Shown: piece after piece, positions 1-10,799 of the stretch
Layout: each line of letters starts with the position of its first letter
Position numbering within the stretch: the first letter of the stretch is position 1
Assembly: GCF_030269925.1 (NCBI RefSeq)
Contig: NC_085117.1
Location: 11,594,731 to 11,658,730, forward strand
Direction of reading: 5' to 3'
Source of the DNA: Bombyx mori
Lineage: Eukaryota; Arthropoda; Insecta; Lepidoptera; Bombycidae
Length of the DNA: 64,000 bases
Made by a program: the position numbers and the translations under genes
The notes under the pieces: generated by a model
What the model saw: only the letters and a program-made list of their open reading frames with translations
Databases searched by the model: none
Told to the model about the DNA's origin: nothing

Positions 1-190
1 TCAGGTTTGAGCCCCGTGAGCTCACCTACTAACCCGGCGACGCTGACATGGTCTCTCTAGACCATTAGCTTAGGTAGAAAAAAGACAAAAAAAATAAAAG
101 ATAAGTATAGAAAGAATTGGTATGTCTTAAGAACAATTTGACCTCTCTTATGCGCTTATGCATTTTACAATAGTGCATATTTGGTTCTAG

Positions 191-3100
191 AGGAGCGGTT
201 CGGCATGGTCCGCGTGGGCCGCGTAGAGGCCATGCACCCGCGCGCGCAGCTCGTCAGCTCGCACCAGCTGGCGCTGCGGGAGGAGGCGCGACACGACGCG
301 CACGCGCACCACCCCGCCGTCGCGCAGGAGGTTCGAATGTCATCTTGTAGACACTCCTTAGAAGCGTGGACGAGCTCACAGCCCACCTGGTGTTAAGTGG
401 TTACTGGAGCCCGTAGACATCTACAACGTAATTGCGCCACCCACCTTGATAAATAAGTTCTAAAATCTCAGTATAGTTATAGTACTCGCCAAGTTTTATG
501 GCAGCTCCGAACCTAGCCGCATTACGCTGCGCAGAACACAAAATCAGGTATCAGCGGGATGTACGCAAGGCCTGGAGACAGGGCCCGTCCGCGCGCGCTG
601 TCTTCCACCCGCAAGCGTCCTCGCCTCCCGCGCGTTAGTGTGAGTGCTACGTTACTTAACACCAGGTGGGCTGTGAGCTCGTACACCCATCTAAGTAATA
701 AAAAAAAAAAAAAAAACATACTCGCTGAGCTCTGACAGTATCGTCGCGTTCAGAATACTTTCATATTGTTACTTCTTTCTAATTTGTTTCTCGTTGCTAT
801 CGTTATTGTTTCTTATTGTTATTTGTACTGTTATAGTTACAATTTTTATTGATCATTCCTCGATCAATATTGTTTTGTCGTAACCAATGCATTTTTTTTT
901 ATTTAGTCCCTTCACCTAACTGAATTTACATTAATCGAATTTGATTTAACAAGTAATTAAACAATCTGATATAGCTAATCTAACAACGTAACTGAAGATT
1001 TGAATTTTATAATTTTAATTTTCCAATTACAAAAAAAACTTGGTTATGAAATGTCCACCCGACTGTACCATGCGCAAGTTCATACCGACGGCTACATTCA
1101 GAGCAGACATAAAGATTGGCGAGTACTATAACAACGGCCGCATCACCCTTCAAATCGAAACGCATTACTGCTTCACGGCAAAAACAGACAGGGTGGTGGT
1201 ACCTACCCGTGCGAACTCACAAGAAGTTCTACCACCAGTAATTACACAAATTATAATTTTTGCGGGTTTGATTTTTATTATAAGATGATATTCCTTCACC
1301 GGGGAAGTCAATCGTGAACATTTGTTAAGTACGTATTTCATTAGAAAAATTGGTACCCGCCAGCGGGATTCGAACACCGGTCCATTGCTAGATACGAATG
1401 CACCAGACGTCTTATCCTTTGGGCCACGACGACTTTGCTAAAATGCTGAAAGCGAATATCTCTGATCTTCTGCTGATTTTTTTATTTATCATAATTAACT
1501 TTTAAACATACACTATTGTTTTTGTCATTTTAACTTCCATCTGCAGCTTTTAGTTATAAAATAAGTCCTTATGAAGTCCGGTAACATGGCATTAAGGGCG
1601 TCCACTCATTAAAACAAAATAGGTAGTTATTCTACTTTTTTCTCTTTTTAAGAAAGTCTAGTTAGGCTAAAATCTCTAGGCTGTTTCTCGACGTTGATAT
1701 CTTTCGTCGTCCAGACGCTCATTTTTATTGTGTTTTGTCACAGATAGCGATCCTAGAAGCCAAACTTAACATGTGGAAGGTTGCAATAGAGAACGCCAAA
1801 GATGCCGGCCGAATAGCGTACTGCCAAGGACGCATCAACGAGTTCTCGAAGAAAATCCAATCGGTATGACATTTTTATCTCATTTTAGATGATACAGAAC
1901 GTGTTGCGTTTTTTTTATTGCTTAGTTGGGTGGACGAGCTCACAGCCCTCCTGGTGTTAAGTGTTTACTGGAGCCCATAGACATCTACAACGTAAATGCG
2001 CCAATAAGTTCTAAGGTCTCAGTATAGTTACAACGGCTGCCCCACCCTTCAAACCGAAACGCATTACTGCTTCACGGGAGAAATAGGCCGGGTGGTGGTA
2101 CATACCCGTGCGGACTCCCAAGAGATCCTACCACCAGTGGGTGTGGTTAGGTCTTGGTGTTGGTCTCTAAGCCTAAGATTTCGTCTTCGCAAATAAATAA
2201 ACCCCTATAACGAAAAGTATTTATGTTAAATTTCGGCAGTATTTTTAATTCAAATAATATAATTAAACATACTGAAAGCTAACTCCAAGAGCGAAGTACA
2301 TCAATTAAACAAAATTACACGTCATTTCGGATCCTCCCGATCCACTAACGGTGCTTTTAAGTACCTCAAAAACCAGTCAACGTTCTCGTCGAACCCGTCG
2401 CTTGCGACGAAGGGCTCGGCGAGTAAATTAACCCACAGACACAGCCCACTGAGTTTCTCGCCGGTACTTCTCAGTGGGTCGCGTTTCCGGTCCGCTAGTG
2501 TACGCTAGCTAGGGCCGCTACGGCTCTTGCTAGGGCTAGTGTTAGCAACGTCGTCAGGTTTGAGCCCCGTGAGCTCACCAACCCGTCTGCACGTAGCTGA
2601 GAATAACCCCTTACGAGCGAATGTGTAGGGAAAGAAAAGCGGCATGTCAAGAGTGTTTGCTATCGAGTGAGAAGTGTTGTTTCCATGCTTAAAAGGAGAC
2701 TCGCATGTCCACTCCACTCAATGAATTGTTTTAACACGTTTTTAAAAATAAAGAATTTTTGTATATTATATTTTGTTGTTGGGTTAGCTGCAGAGCAAGG
2801 GACGCGCGGGCGGCGGGCTGGCGGCGGTGGAGCGCCGCATCGTGGAGGGCGCTGACGTCATCGTCACCACGCTCGGCAGCGCGCTCAACTACAAGATGCG
2901 CGGGTAAACACACATTTGCACTTCGCTATAACGATCTCAGGGAAACTTTGTTGAAAATGATGAATTTATGATCTGTAAACAGAAAAAAAAATCTGTCTAA
3001 TATATAAAATTCTCGTGTCACAATGTTCGTTCCCATACTCCTCCGAAACCGCTTGACCGATTCTCATGAAATTTTTTATGCATATTCAGTAAGCCTGAGA

Positions 3101-6100
3101 ATCGGCTACTATCTATTTTTCATACCCCTAAGTGATTAGGGTTGTCCACCCCCCTAACATATTTTTTTTATTTGGACATTATTTTTTTGTTATAATGAGG
3201 TATTATGTGGTTGAATGAGGTTTTGTTATTTTTATTATATATTCCCTCATCGTTCACAGCGCTACATGCCTCTTTCACTCATTTACCACATACTTACAAA
3301 CTTACAATAAGTTAGTTTTTTTTTCTACACTTGAAATTCCCCAGAAATCTTATATATGGCAAAACAATGTTTGCCGGGTCAGCTAGTACTAATATATAAA
3401 TCTACAGTGGTTTTTACGGATGTTCCGTTATAACTAATGAACCATGCATCCGATTGACTTGAAACTTGGTATCCATGTAGAAAATACATATACTTAATGG
3501 ATAGGCTAACATTTATATGAGTGTTGGACTCCCTAATAATAATGACAATAAATAATAATGCTAATTTTAAATGCCCAGCGAAGCGGGCGAGTACGGCTAG
3601 TATTTTAATAATGTTTTTGCACCGCACAATGTATATGACACGGCTAAGAAGTGGTCTTGAGTACCTACCGCGAGATTTCGATATCACGAAATATGAACCC
3701 ACTAAAAATACATCTACGTCTTGTTTATCATTGAGTGTTGCCATGAATTTGATTCGCTTAAATTCATCTATTTGCACGAATCGACTAGGCTATGACTTAA
3801 ATGCTGAAGGCAGACAACAATTTTTTGAAACTGAATGCGTATCTGATGCTCACGAGCGATTTCTTTGAAACAATACTCTCGTTGGCCCAATTTTCAGTCA
3901 CATTTATACTTTACTGAACTTTAAGCCGACAAATCTGTTTGTCACATTGCCGCTTTCCACGGAGACAAATTAAAAAATTATTTCACGCGTCTAACGGCTA
4001 CAAGTCAAATGTGTCCTGCCAATTGTCAATTGTCTTTGTTACATTATCAATTCTGATCAGGAAGGTTGCGTCGATAAAATAAAGCAACTTATAACGTAAT
4101 TATATAATTTAAACAATTCTAAATAAATAGGTATATATGGCATATTGTTGGATGATTATTTTACGTAATCGGCAAACGAATCTGCAATCTCAAAAACCTC
4201 GTAAACTTTGTTCTTTGCCTTCAGTAGATGGAACTGTCCCGAACAGTCATGGCGGCGTGTAACATTAAAAAAAAGTATTTATTATTTATTGTATTTAAAA
4301 TTCTAGATTGAAACACCGGATAGCACTGTGCATAATAGACGAAGCCGGACAAGCTATCGAACCCGAGACTCTGATCCCGCTGGCCCTGGACGTCAAGCAC
4401 GTTACTCTGATCGGGGACCCGCAACAGCTACCAGGATATATTTGCTCTCAGGTCATAAATTCACACTCTTTGGGTACAACGATATCGCCACTGTCACAAA
4501 CTATGCTAAGCTTAAAGAGCACAAGAATATGTATTGTTGTTAGCTCGGTGTTAAAATACGTTCTGATTCTGGTCCAAAATGACGGAATAGTAACCACCGT
4601 ACCCTTCGATCAACAATAGTAACTAGATAAAGGGATACGTACAAAATTAAAGCAAAAACTGTCCGCGTGAATATACACTTATATAGCTACATTCGTTTAC
4701 TAACAAACGGAGAAAAAAGTTTTGAAACACTTATACTTTCAAACTAATAACAACTATGGCACCGAGTAATAAAGTCACAAATCTCCAAAACATTATCTAA
4801 TACTTACGATCATTCGTCACATAAAACGAGCAAAGCAATAAATTACTCCTGTCACTTACCAATAAAAAGACATATTTTAAACAACTTTTAATGTTAAATC
4901 AATCTTAAGGTGCAACAAATAAAGTAACTTTTCCCTTAATTGCTCTGAGAACTAACATCGTTTTGCTTTATTTATTTTTGCTTCTTAAAATGCCGATTTC
5001 TATTTACTACAGGAGGTAAGGGAGTCGCGCTTAACACTAAAATAATTTATTAATGAATTAAAGTAAAAGTTTAGTTGTTTACTTTTATGTTTTGGAAATG
5101 TATGTTTGTTAGTATCTATACATTACTTATTATTTTATTAGCGTTACGTTTTTGTGTAATATATATTTTTAAGTTTTCGCGACCAGTGCACATAATAAAA
5201 CAACGTTTAAACGGTTTCAAGCGTGGTATTTTTATTACAATGTTTCGGCCACATTTCAGTAGCCGTGAGCTCGGAAGGCAAAGATGTCCAGTGTCAATAA
5301 GCGGAGTTCTTAGCTGGCTTATAAAAGTCATCTCTTTTTTCTCTGGCGACAATCATGATCCATTCTGCACACGTGATTGCTAGGAAAGCTAAAATAAAAA
5401 TGGAAAGCTAAGTATCTAATGAGAGTCCAACAAACAGACACAAAAGCAGCATTAACCAATTTTAACCAACTAATTTTGAAGTGCTGCTAACAAATTTTAA
5501 AAAATTATTACAACACAAATCTACTCCATGCATTTACTGTTCTATTAAGCAAAAGTTTGTCCATGTGTTGGCCGAGCCTTGGCCAACATTTGTAGCGGTG
5601 GTTAAAAATCGGTAATTTTGTTCAAAATTTAATATTATTTATAAGTTTAAAGCTTACAATATAGTTTATACTTCATGTACTTACCGAAAGTAAGATACTC
5701 CGGCCGTTAAATTGCTTTTTCGGGCCTTATTTTTGCAACTTTTGAATACACACTGCGGTATTGTGAGACGGGTTGACATTGGCTGTGTTTGAAGTGAACT
5801 AAACAAAATAAGAGCTCACATTTCAAGTGCGCTGTTATTTGACGAGACGGATTTTATGCACCGACCCGAAATCTAGTTACTATTGTTGATCGAAGACCGT
5901 ACCACATACCGCGTAGGCAATGTAAACACAAACATCCATCGCATTAATGTATGAACGTGCAAACCTAGAACGTAGTAGAAACTTTCTCATAACACTTGGC
6001 ACAGGCTTATCGTAACACACTGACGCTTTGAACGCTGAAATTAAACATTATTTATAAATTCAACTCACTGTTTAACACACTTTATACATACTAATGATAA

Positions 6101-9100
6101 CGTAAATAAATAAAAAATATCTGCGTTTACTTGTAGTACAACTCTCTCTTTCTCACTCGCTTGCTCCCTACTGTCGCTCCATGGCTATGTGCTTCATGCT
6201 ACATTCGCCCTTTCTCATTTTCTCTCAGTCAGTCTCGATCGCTCTTTCTTTTTGAACAAAAACTTCTCACATTTTCGTGTTTCTAATATTATTATTATTG
6301 CGTTTCGTCCGCAAAAAAATTACCGTCATGCGCACAAAGAAGCTTCACTTCACTCTGGAAACTACACTGACACTCTTCCTTGATCACGCGGGCAAATTCC
6401 TCGGCATGTAATGAACGTAAATTCGAATACATAGTAAATCCTAATCTAACTATTTCAATGTACAGCGAGCCAAGGAGCACAGGCTGGGCGAGAGTCTGTT
6501 CTCTCGGCTGACGTCATGCGCGGAGCACTGGGCAGAGAGTCCGGTCGTGCTGCTGAACCAGCAGTACCGCATGCACCCGGACATCGTGGACTACCCCAAC
6601 CGCAGCTTCTACAACTCCCTCATCCGCACCGTGTACGCGCCCAGACCCCCCATCGACGTGCCGCCTTACTGCATCGTCAGTGTGTCTAGTGGAGACACGA
6701 CGCAGAGTAAATATTTAAAAAATAAACGGTGCGCGTGCAACTTTGTGCACGTGAATGAAGTGAAACTTCTTTTTCGATGTGTAGTATTGTGGTTTTCTTT
6801 ATTTTTCATCCTTAAATCAGATTGCTCTTGTAATAGGAAATATTGTGTATAAGAGATGCGACATCTTCAACATTTATATTATATATAATTTAAATTATAG
6901 ATAGAAAATAAATATATATATTTTTAAATACTTCATTAAAATATTGGACGCTACTCGTTGCTATCGCTCGCGCTGGCCTGTAACAGGTATACTACACGCA
7001 TTCACTCTCGCTCTGTCTCTAATGTGGTAGCGTTAAACGTTTAACGCAACCTTGTTGAAAGTCGCATTAGAAGTTTCACTTCAAAAAATCATTACCATTG
7101 AACGGTTTCAACTAGTCATGTAAATATATCCTAAGATACTGAACAGGCTGTATGAGAAATGACACCTTACCAGTTGTCGGTGAGTCCTGACGCGTCATCA
7201 TTATCACGGACTACTGCTACACTAAAGTACCAAAATGATCGCAAGCGTTTGTAGCTTCTGTGCGAGGTTGAACTAGTGCAGACCAATCAGTTTGTCTTAC
7301 GTTGCGTGTTTACAATAAATATGTGAAACGTTAAGTCTTTCTGCTTGCCTAAACAAATGTTTGAAATATCAGATTAGTAACAAATGGCCGCTTTCTTCTT
7401 TGGCATCGACAAATCGGATTCTTGAATTTTGAACATATTTTTATTTTCAATGACAGGTTCGGTAGGAGTCAACGAAACGGAAGCGTGGGGCGTGGCGCGG
7501 CTGGCGGGCGCGCTGGCGGGCGTCACCCGAGACCGCGGGCTCAGCCTGGCCATCATAACGCCATACAATGCGCAGAAAGATCTCATCAAGGAAAACCTCC
7601 GAAAACTTCACGCAAGGTTAAATGTTTAATCATCATTAAGGTCGTTTCAACATCTGGTCGAGTATGTGAATATGATAAACGCAGCTTGGAGTTTGAGGGC
7701 GATTTCTGGCTGCAGTCATTTTGTGATTTTTTTTTTATTTCTATGGTCTCAAGTAATGGTTCATGGACCGCTTGGCCTAAATTAAATATATCTATCTATA
7801 TATATATATATATAAATGAATTGCTGTTAGTTAGTCTCGCTAAAACTCGAGAACGGCTGGACCGATTTGGCTAATTTTGGTCGTGAATTATTTGTGGAAG
7901 TCCAGAGAAAGTTTAAAAGATAGATAAATATGAAAATGCTCGGAATTGAATAAAAATAACAATTTTGTTTTTCCTTTAATGTGTCCCCCGTCGGACGGAT
8001 TCCTTTTGTTTGTTTTAAGTTTACTAGACGATGACTGAGCTTTGCCAGTTTTTTTTTTTGATAAATTGTGTTTTTTAGAAATTATATTTAAATACGAATT
8101 ACATGATGAAATATTCTAAGATCATTTAGGTATTTTTAACTGAGTCAAAAAGTGTGTTACAAAGTGTGTTAAAAAGACACAAATAATATAAAAATATAAA
8201 TAGCGTCTAGGATCGCACTACCGCAAGTCAGCGTTGCGCATTTCGACCAAAGCAGATTTTTTTTTTTTTTTTTTATTGCTTAGATGGGTGGACGAGCTCA
8301 CAGCCCACCTGATGTTAAGTGGTTACTGGAGCCCATAGACATCTACAACGTAGACGCGCCACCCACCTTGAGATACAAGTTCTAAAGTCTCAGTATAGTT
8401 ACAACGGCTACCCCACCCTTCAAACCGAAACGCATTACTGCTTCACGGCAGAAATAAGCAGAGCGGTGGTACCTATCCGCGCGGACTCACAAGAGGTCCT
8501 AACACCAGTAATTACGCAAATTATAATTTTGCGGGTTTGATTTTTATTACACGATGTTATTCCTTCACCGTGGAAGTCAATCGTGAACATTTGTTGAGTA
8601 CATATTTCATTAGAAAAATTGGTACCCGCCTGCGGGATTCGAACACCGGTGCATCGCTTCAACACGAATGCACCGGACGTCTTATCCTTTAGGCCACAAC
8701 GACTTCAAATTTCGTTTTTTATTTAATTCAATTTAATTAACAAGAGCGACATTTTCCAGGGGCACGGCTGGCGTGGAGGTCAACACGGTGGACAGCTTCC
8801 AGGGGCAAGAGCGGGACGTGGTGGTGGTGTCGGTGGCGCGCACGCACGGCGTCGGCTTCCTGTCGCACGCCGGCCGGACCAACGTCATGCTCACCCGCGC
8901 GCGGCACGCGCTGCTCGTCTGCCTCGACCCGCACGCTACTCTTGTAACTACACCCACTCTGTCTCATATAACAAGAATTCAATTTTTCAATTCAGTCAAT
9001 TTTTTTTGAAGTGAAAACTTCTTTAGAATCGTGATTTCAAACCGGATGCAACGGAAAAAACGACAGGTAAGAGACACAAATACAAAAATGTGTAGGATGA

Positions 9101-10272
9101 AGCCAGCAAAGAATGAGACAGAAATATACATACTATTTAATACAGCGCCATCTGTGAGATTTTTTAATACTAACGTGTGTATGAAAGCTCTTGTAGTGAA
9201 TTTTAATTTAGGATTATACGTGAAATTAAAATATCAATTCACAGAGGGCGCTACCTTACAATTATTTACTAATGACAAAATTTTACATATACTTAAGACG
9301 TTTAGGATAATTGTATTTTAATTTTGGAAGGTTTCACTTCTACCACGTGTGAATTGCACACATGTATTTTTTTTGCTACCTGATATCCTTGAGAGGCTAT
9401 TTCAGCTCCTCTTTCACGTGTAGGTGGGCTCACGGGGCTCAAACCGGGAGCGTTGCTAACACTGGCCCTAGCAAGAGCAGTGCTCCGCAGAAACAATTTT
9501 CAAAATGTTTACTGGTGGTAGGACCTCTTGTGAGTCCGCATGGGTAGGTACCACCACCCTGCCTGTTTCTGCCGTGAAGCAGTGATGCGTTTCGGTTTGA
9601 AAAGCAGCCGTTATAACTATACTGAGACCTTAGAACTTATGTCTCAAGATGGGTGGCGCATTTGCGCTGTAGGTGTCTATGGGCTCCAGTAACCACTTAA
9701 CACCAGGTGGGCTGTGAGCTCGTCCACCCATCTAAGCAATAAAAAAAAAACTACCACCGGATCAGAAACGCGACCCACTTAGAAGATCCGGCGAGAAACT
9801 CATTGGGCTGTGTCTATGGGTAAGAAAATAATGCCAACGCTGGACAAATAAAACTTTTCCAATAAAACATCGTATTTTAAATAGCACAGCTTTTTGGTAG
9901 CTGTTTATACCCTACGACACACTTTATTAATTATTATAGCTTGATATGCAGGACAGATAGTAAATTGATCAATAAAATTACTGATACATTTCGTAAGGTT
10001 TGGTTGTGTTTTAATATAAAATAATACTTAACTGTAGTTTCTTTAATTTGCAGTCAATTATTAAATTGAAAATATTCATTTGATATTTATAATTTTGATG
10101 ACATCTGATTCGCCTTTATTTGTCACAGAAAAATCCCCAATGGCGTACACTGATAGAAGATGCGCAACAAAGGAATATGTACAGAGTGCTTCCCAGTTTT
10201 TTGTGTCACCCCGGAAATGTGATGCAAATACCCGACGAACAAATACTGAAGTGCTTACAAACTCCGCGGTAG
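191..10272 (+). CDS. Senataxin/Sen1-like SF1B helicase, C-terminal part (5' exons outside window)
   Basis: Eight exons: 191-330, 1744-1863, 2794-2903, 4307-4451, 6466-6706, 7457-7616, 8760-8943, 10129-10272. All junctions are GT/AG, the frame stays open for 413 codons, and it stops at TAG 10270-10272. UPF1-like helicase motifs appear in order: an RVGR segment after motif Ia, motif II IIDEAGQ, motif III GDPQQLP, motif IV QQYRMHPDI, an ITPYNAQK segment, motif V NTVDSFQGQERD, and motif VI GRTNVMLTRAR. The ending NPQWRTLIEDAQQR resembles the senataxin C-terminus, which favours this family over IGHMBP2 or MOV10. Family members unwind RNA:DNA hybrids and act in transcription termination; that role is inferred. 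The Walker A exon must lie left of position 191. After QLP the sequence is GYICSQ instead of the usual PTV/ATV type. Exons are GC-rich and introns AT-rich and packed with transposons. A poly(A) signal lies at 10784-10789. Confidence 0.85.
367..483 (-). repeat. Bm1-type SINE fragment (3' half)
   Basis: It matches the 3' body of the SINE seen complete at 8257-8704. The tRNA-like head is missing. It lies in the first intron of the senataxin-like gene. Confidence 0.7.
655..716 (+). repeat. Bm1-type SINE 3' end with poly(A)
   Basis: Only the last 45 or so bases of the SINE remain (gctgtgagctcg, then a changed spacer), followed by an A-run of about 18. The orientation is opposite to the 367-483 fragment. 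Confidence 0.65.
1126..1434 (-). repeat. Bm1-type SINE, 3'-truncated, with tRNA-like head
   Basis: The tRNA-derived head is at the right end on the minus strand, with a B-box-like GTTCGAATCC. The poly(A)-side 100 bases are missing. Senataxin-like intron. Confidence 0.75.
1910..2142 (-). repeat. Bm1-type SINE 3' half
   Basis: T-run then ttgcttag, gacgagctcacagccc and the body through cctaccaccag. The tRNA head is absent. Senataxin-like intron, 47 bases after the exon ending at 1863. Confidence 0.7.
2297..2590. repeat. Dispersed Bombyx repeat (LINE 3'-UTR-like), partial copy
   Basis: The same sequence recurs, diverged, at 1-60 and, inverted and split by a SINE, at 9385-9825. Diagnostic pieces are the tract around gtttgagccccgtgagctc and cccactgagtttctcgccgg. 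The parent element cannot be named from sequence alone. Confidence 0.55.
2996..3387 (+). mobile_element. Non-autonomous Helitron
   Basis: It begins TC at 2996 and runs through a Helitron-type 5' segment (aaattctcgtgtcacaatg, and cgcttgaccgattctcatg). It ends gccgggtcagctagt at 3387, the CTAGT-type 3' terminus of insect Helitrons. No helicase or Rep ORF is present. It lies in the intron 2904-4306. Confidence 0.65.
3388..3601 (+). mobile_element. Second non-autonomous Helitron, abutting the first
   Basis: It starts at the end of the first Helitron and contains cagtggtttttacggatgtt. It ends with gcgggcgagtacggctagt at 3601, another CTAGT-type end. The sequence is distinct from its neighbour, so this is a different subfamily rather than a duplication. 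Confidence 0.55.
4604..5895 (+). mobile_element. hAT-like non-autonomous element, copy 1 (1292 bp)
   Basis: Terminal inverted repeats are CTTCGATCAACAATAG at the left and its reverse complement at the right. The element is flanked by a perfect 8-bp duplication ACCGTACC (4596-4603 and 5896-5903). The 8-bp size fits hAT transposition. No transposase domain is visible; the largest frame (5075-5383) has no recognised motif. It lies in the senataxin-like intron 4452-6465. Copies 2 and 3 are at 31255 and 35158. Confidence 0.8.
6756..7083. mobile_element. Short element with perfect 15-bp terminal inverted repeats
   Basis: TGAAGTGAAACTTCT at 6756-6770 and its exact reverse complement at 7069-7083 bound 328 bases that include an internal palindrome (gcgttaaacgtttaacgc). 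No clear target duplication is seen. A related pair of termini lies at 9007-9341. Confidence 0.45.
7785..8050 (+). repeat. Helitron/LINE-like dispersed repeat fragment with AT microsatellite
   Basis: A (TA)n run at about 7795-7815 leads into gctaaaactcgagaacggct and ggaccgatttggctaatttt, which I recognise as widespread in lepidopteran Helitron-type repeats. The 3' boundary is not clear. Intron 7617-8759. Confidence 0.4.
8257..8704 (-). repeat. Full-length Bm1-type SINE
   Basis: Read on the minus strand it has a tRNA-like head (right end, B-box-like GTTCGAATCC), a body and a 3' A-run (T-run 8257-8274 on plus). It is about 445 bases long and serves as reference for the other copies here. It ends 55 bases before the helicase motif V exon at 8760. 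Confidence 0.8.
9007..9341. mobile_element. Element with terminal repeats related to 6756-7083
   Basis: Left terminus tgaagtgaaaacttct and right terminus aggtttcacttct are imperfect versions of the 15-bp repeats at 6756-7083. The interior differs and contains its own inverted pair (gcgccatctgtga / tcacagagggcgc). Intron 8944-10128. Confidence 0.35.
9385..9825 (-). repeat. Dispersed repeat (as 2297-2590) split by a Bm1 insertion
   Basis: Left part 9385-9497 and right part 9750-9825 together match the reverse complement of the repeat at 2297-2590. The SINE at 9510-9750 sits between them. Confidence 0.55.
9510..9750 (+). repeat. Bm1-type SINE, 5'-truncated, with A-tail
   Basis: The body runs from actggtggtagg to gctgtgagctcgtccaccca, then an A-run. 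The tRNA head is missing, a common outcome of 5' truncation on insertion. Confidence 0.75.
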
Positions 10273-10783
10273 GAATGTCGCCATCGGTTGCGTCGAACAC
10301 TTGTTTTCACTATCAACTCTATTGTAAATATAAATAAGTGACCCGTGATAGTTAAATTGTTGCTTAGTATTTAAGTAAACTTTTTTATAAAAAAAAAAAC
10401 TGTAGAATAAGTAATGAAATTGGCATATATTGGTTATACTTTTATTAGTGCAAAGCCGTATATCATGGACAATACATTTAATTTATAAATAACCCAAAAA
10501 AGGACATTTAATACGAAGAAAGTAGGTAGTTTACTTCTACATATAGAAATTGTAAAAGAAAGTAATGTTTGCATTTGTGTATAACTTTACATCTTTCATT
10601 GTCAACGCTGTCTTCAACGTTCTTTTATTTATAATTCTAGCATTTACTAGTTAATATGTCCTTGATAACTGAATAATATAGTATGTAGAAGTACCTATGA
10701 GAAAATTTTCTCAGCCATATTTACTTAAAGCTTGTAATGTATTTAAATATATTTTTGTAAAGCATGTACTATGTGATAGATAC

Positions 10784-10789
10784 AATAAA
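10784..10789 (+). terminator. Poly(A) signal AATAAA of the senataxin-like gene
   Basis: This is a canonical AATAAA about 510 bases after the stop codon at 10272. The sequence between is AT-rich and holds no further exon, so it reads as 3' UTR. Earlier cryptic sites cannot be excluded. Confidence 0.5.
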
Positions 10790-10799
10790 TCTCCAAAGC

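Noticed and set aside
3379..3868. Overlapping open frames on both strands next to the Helitrons
   Set aside because: Part of each lies inside the second Helitron and the remainder shows no domain; no splice sites join them to the helicase exons.
5075..5383. Open frame shared by all three hAT-like copies
   Set aside because: Most differences between copies change the residue, so there is no sign of purifying selection. The shared frame reflects recent common ancestry of the copies.
8620..8704. tRNA gene candidate (B-box and A-box-like sequence)
   Set aside because: It is the head of the Bm1 SINE, repeated at 1360-1434 and 15020-15091, and has no proper cloverleaf with an acceptor stem.
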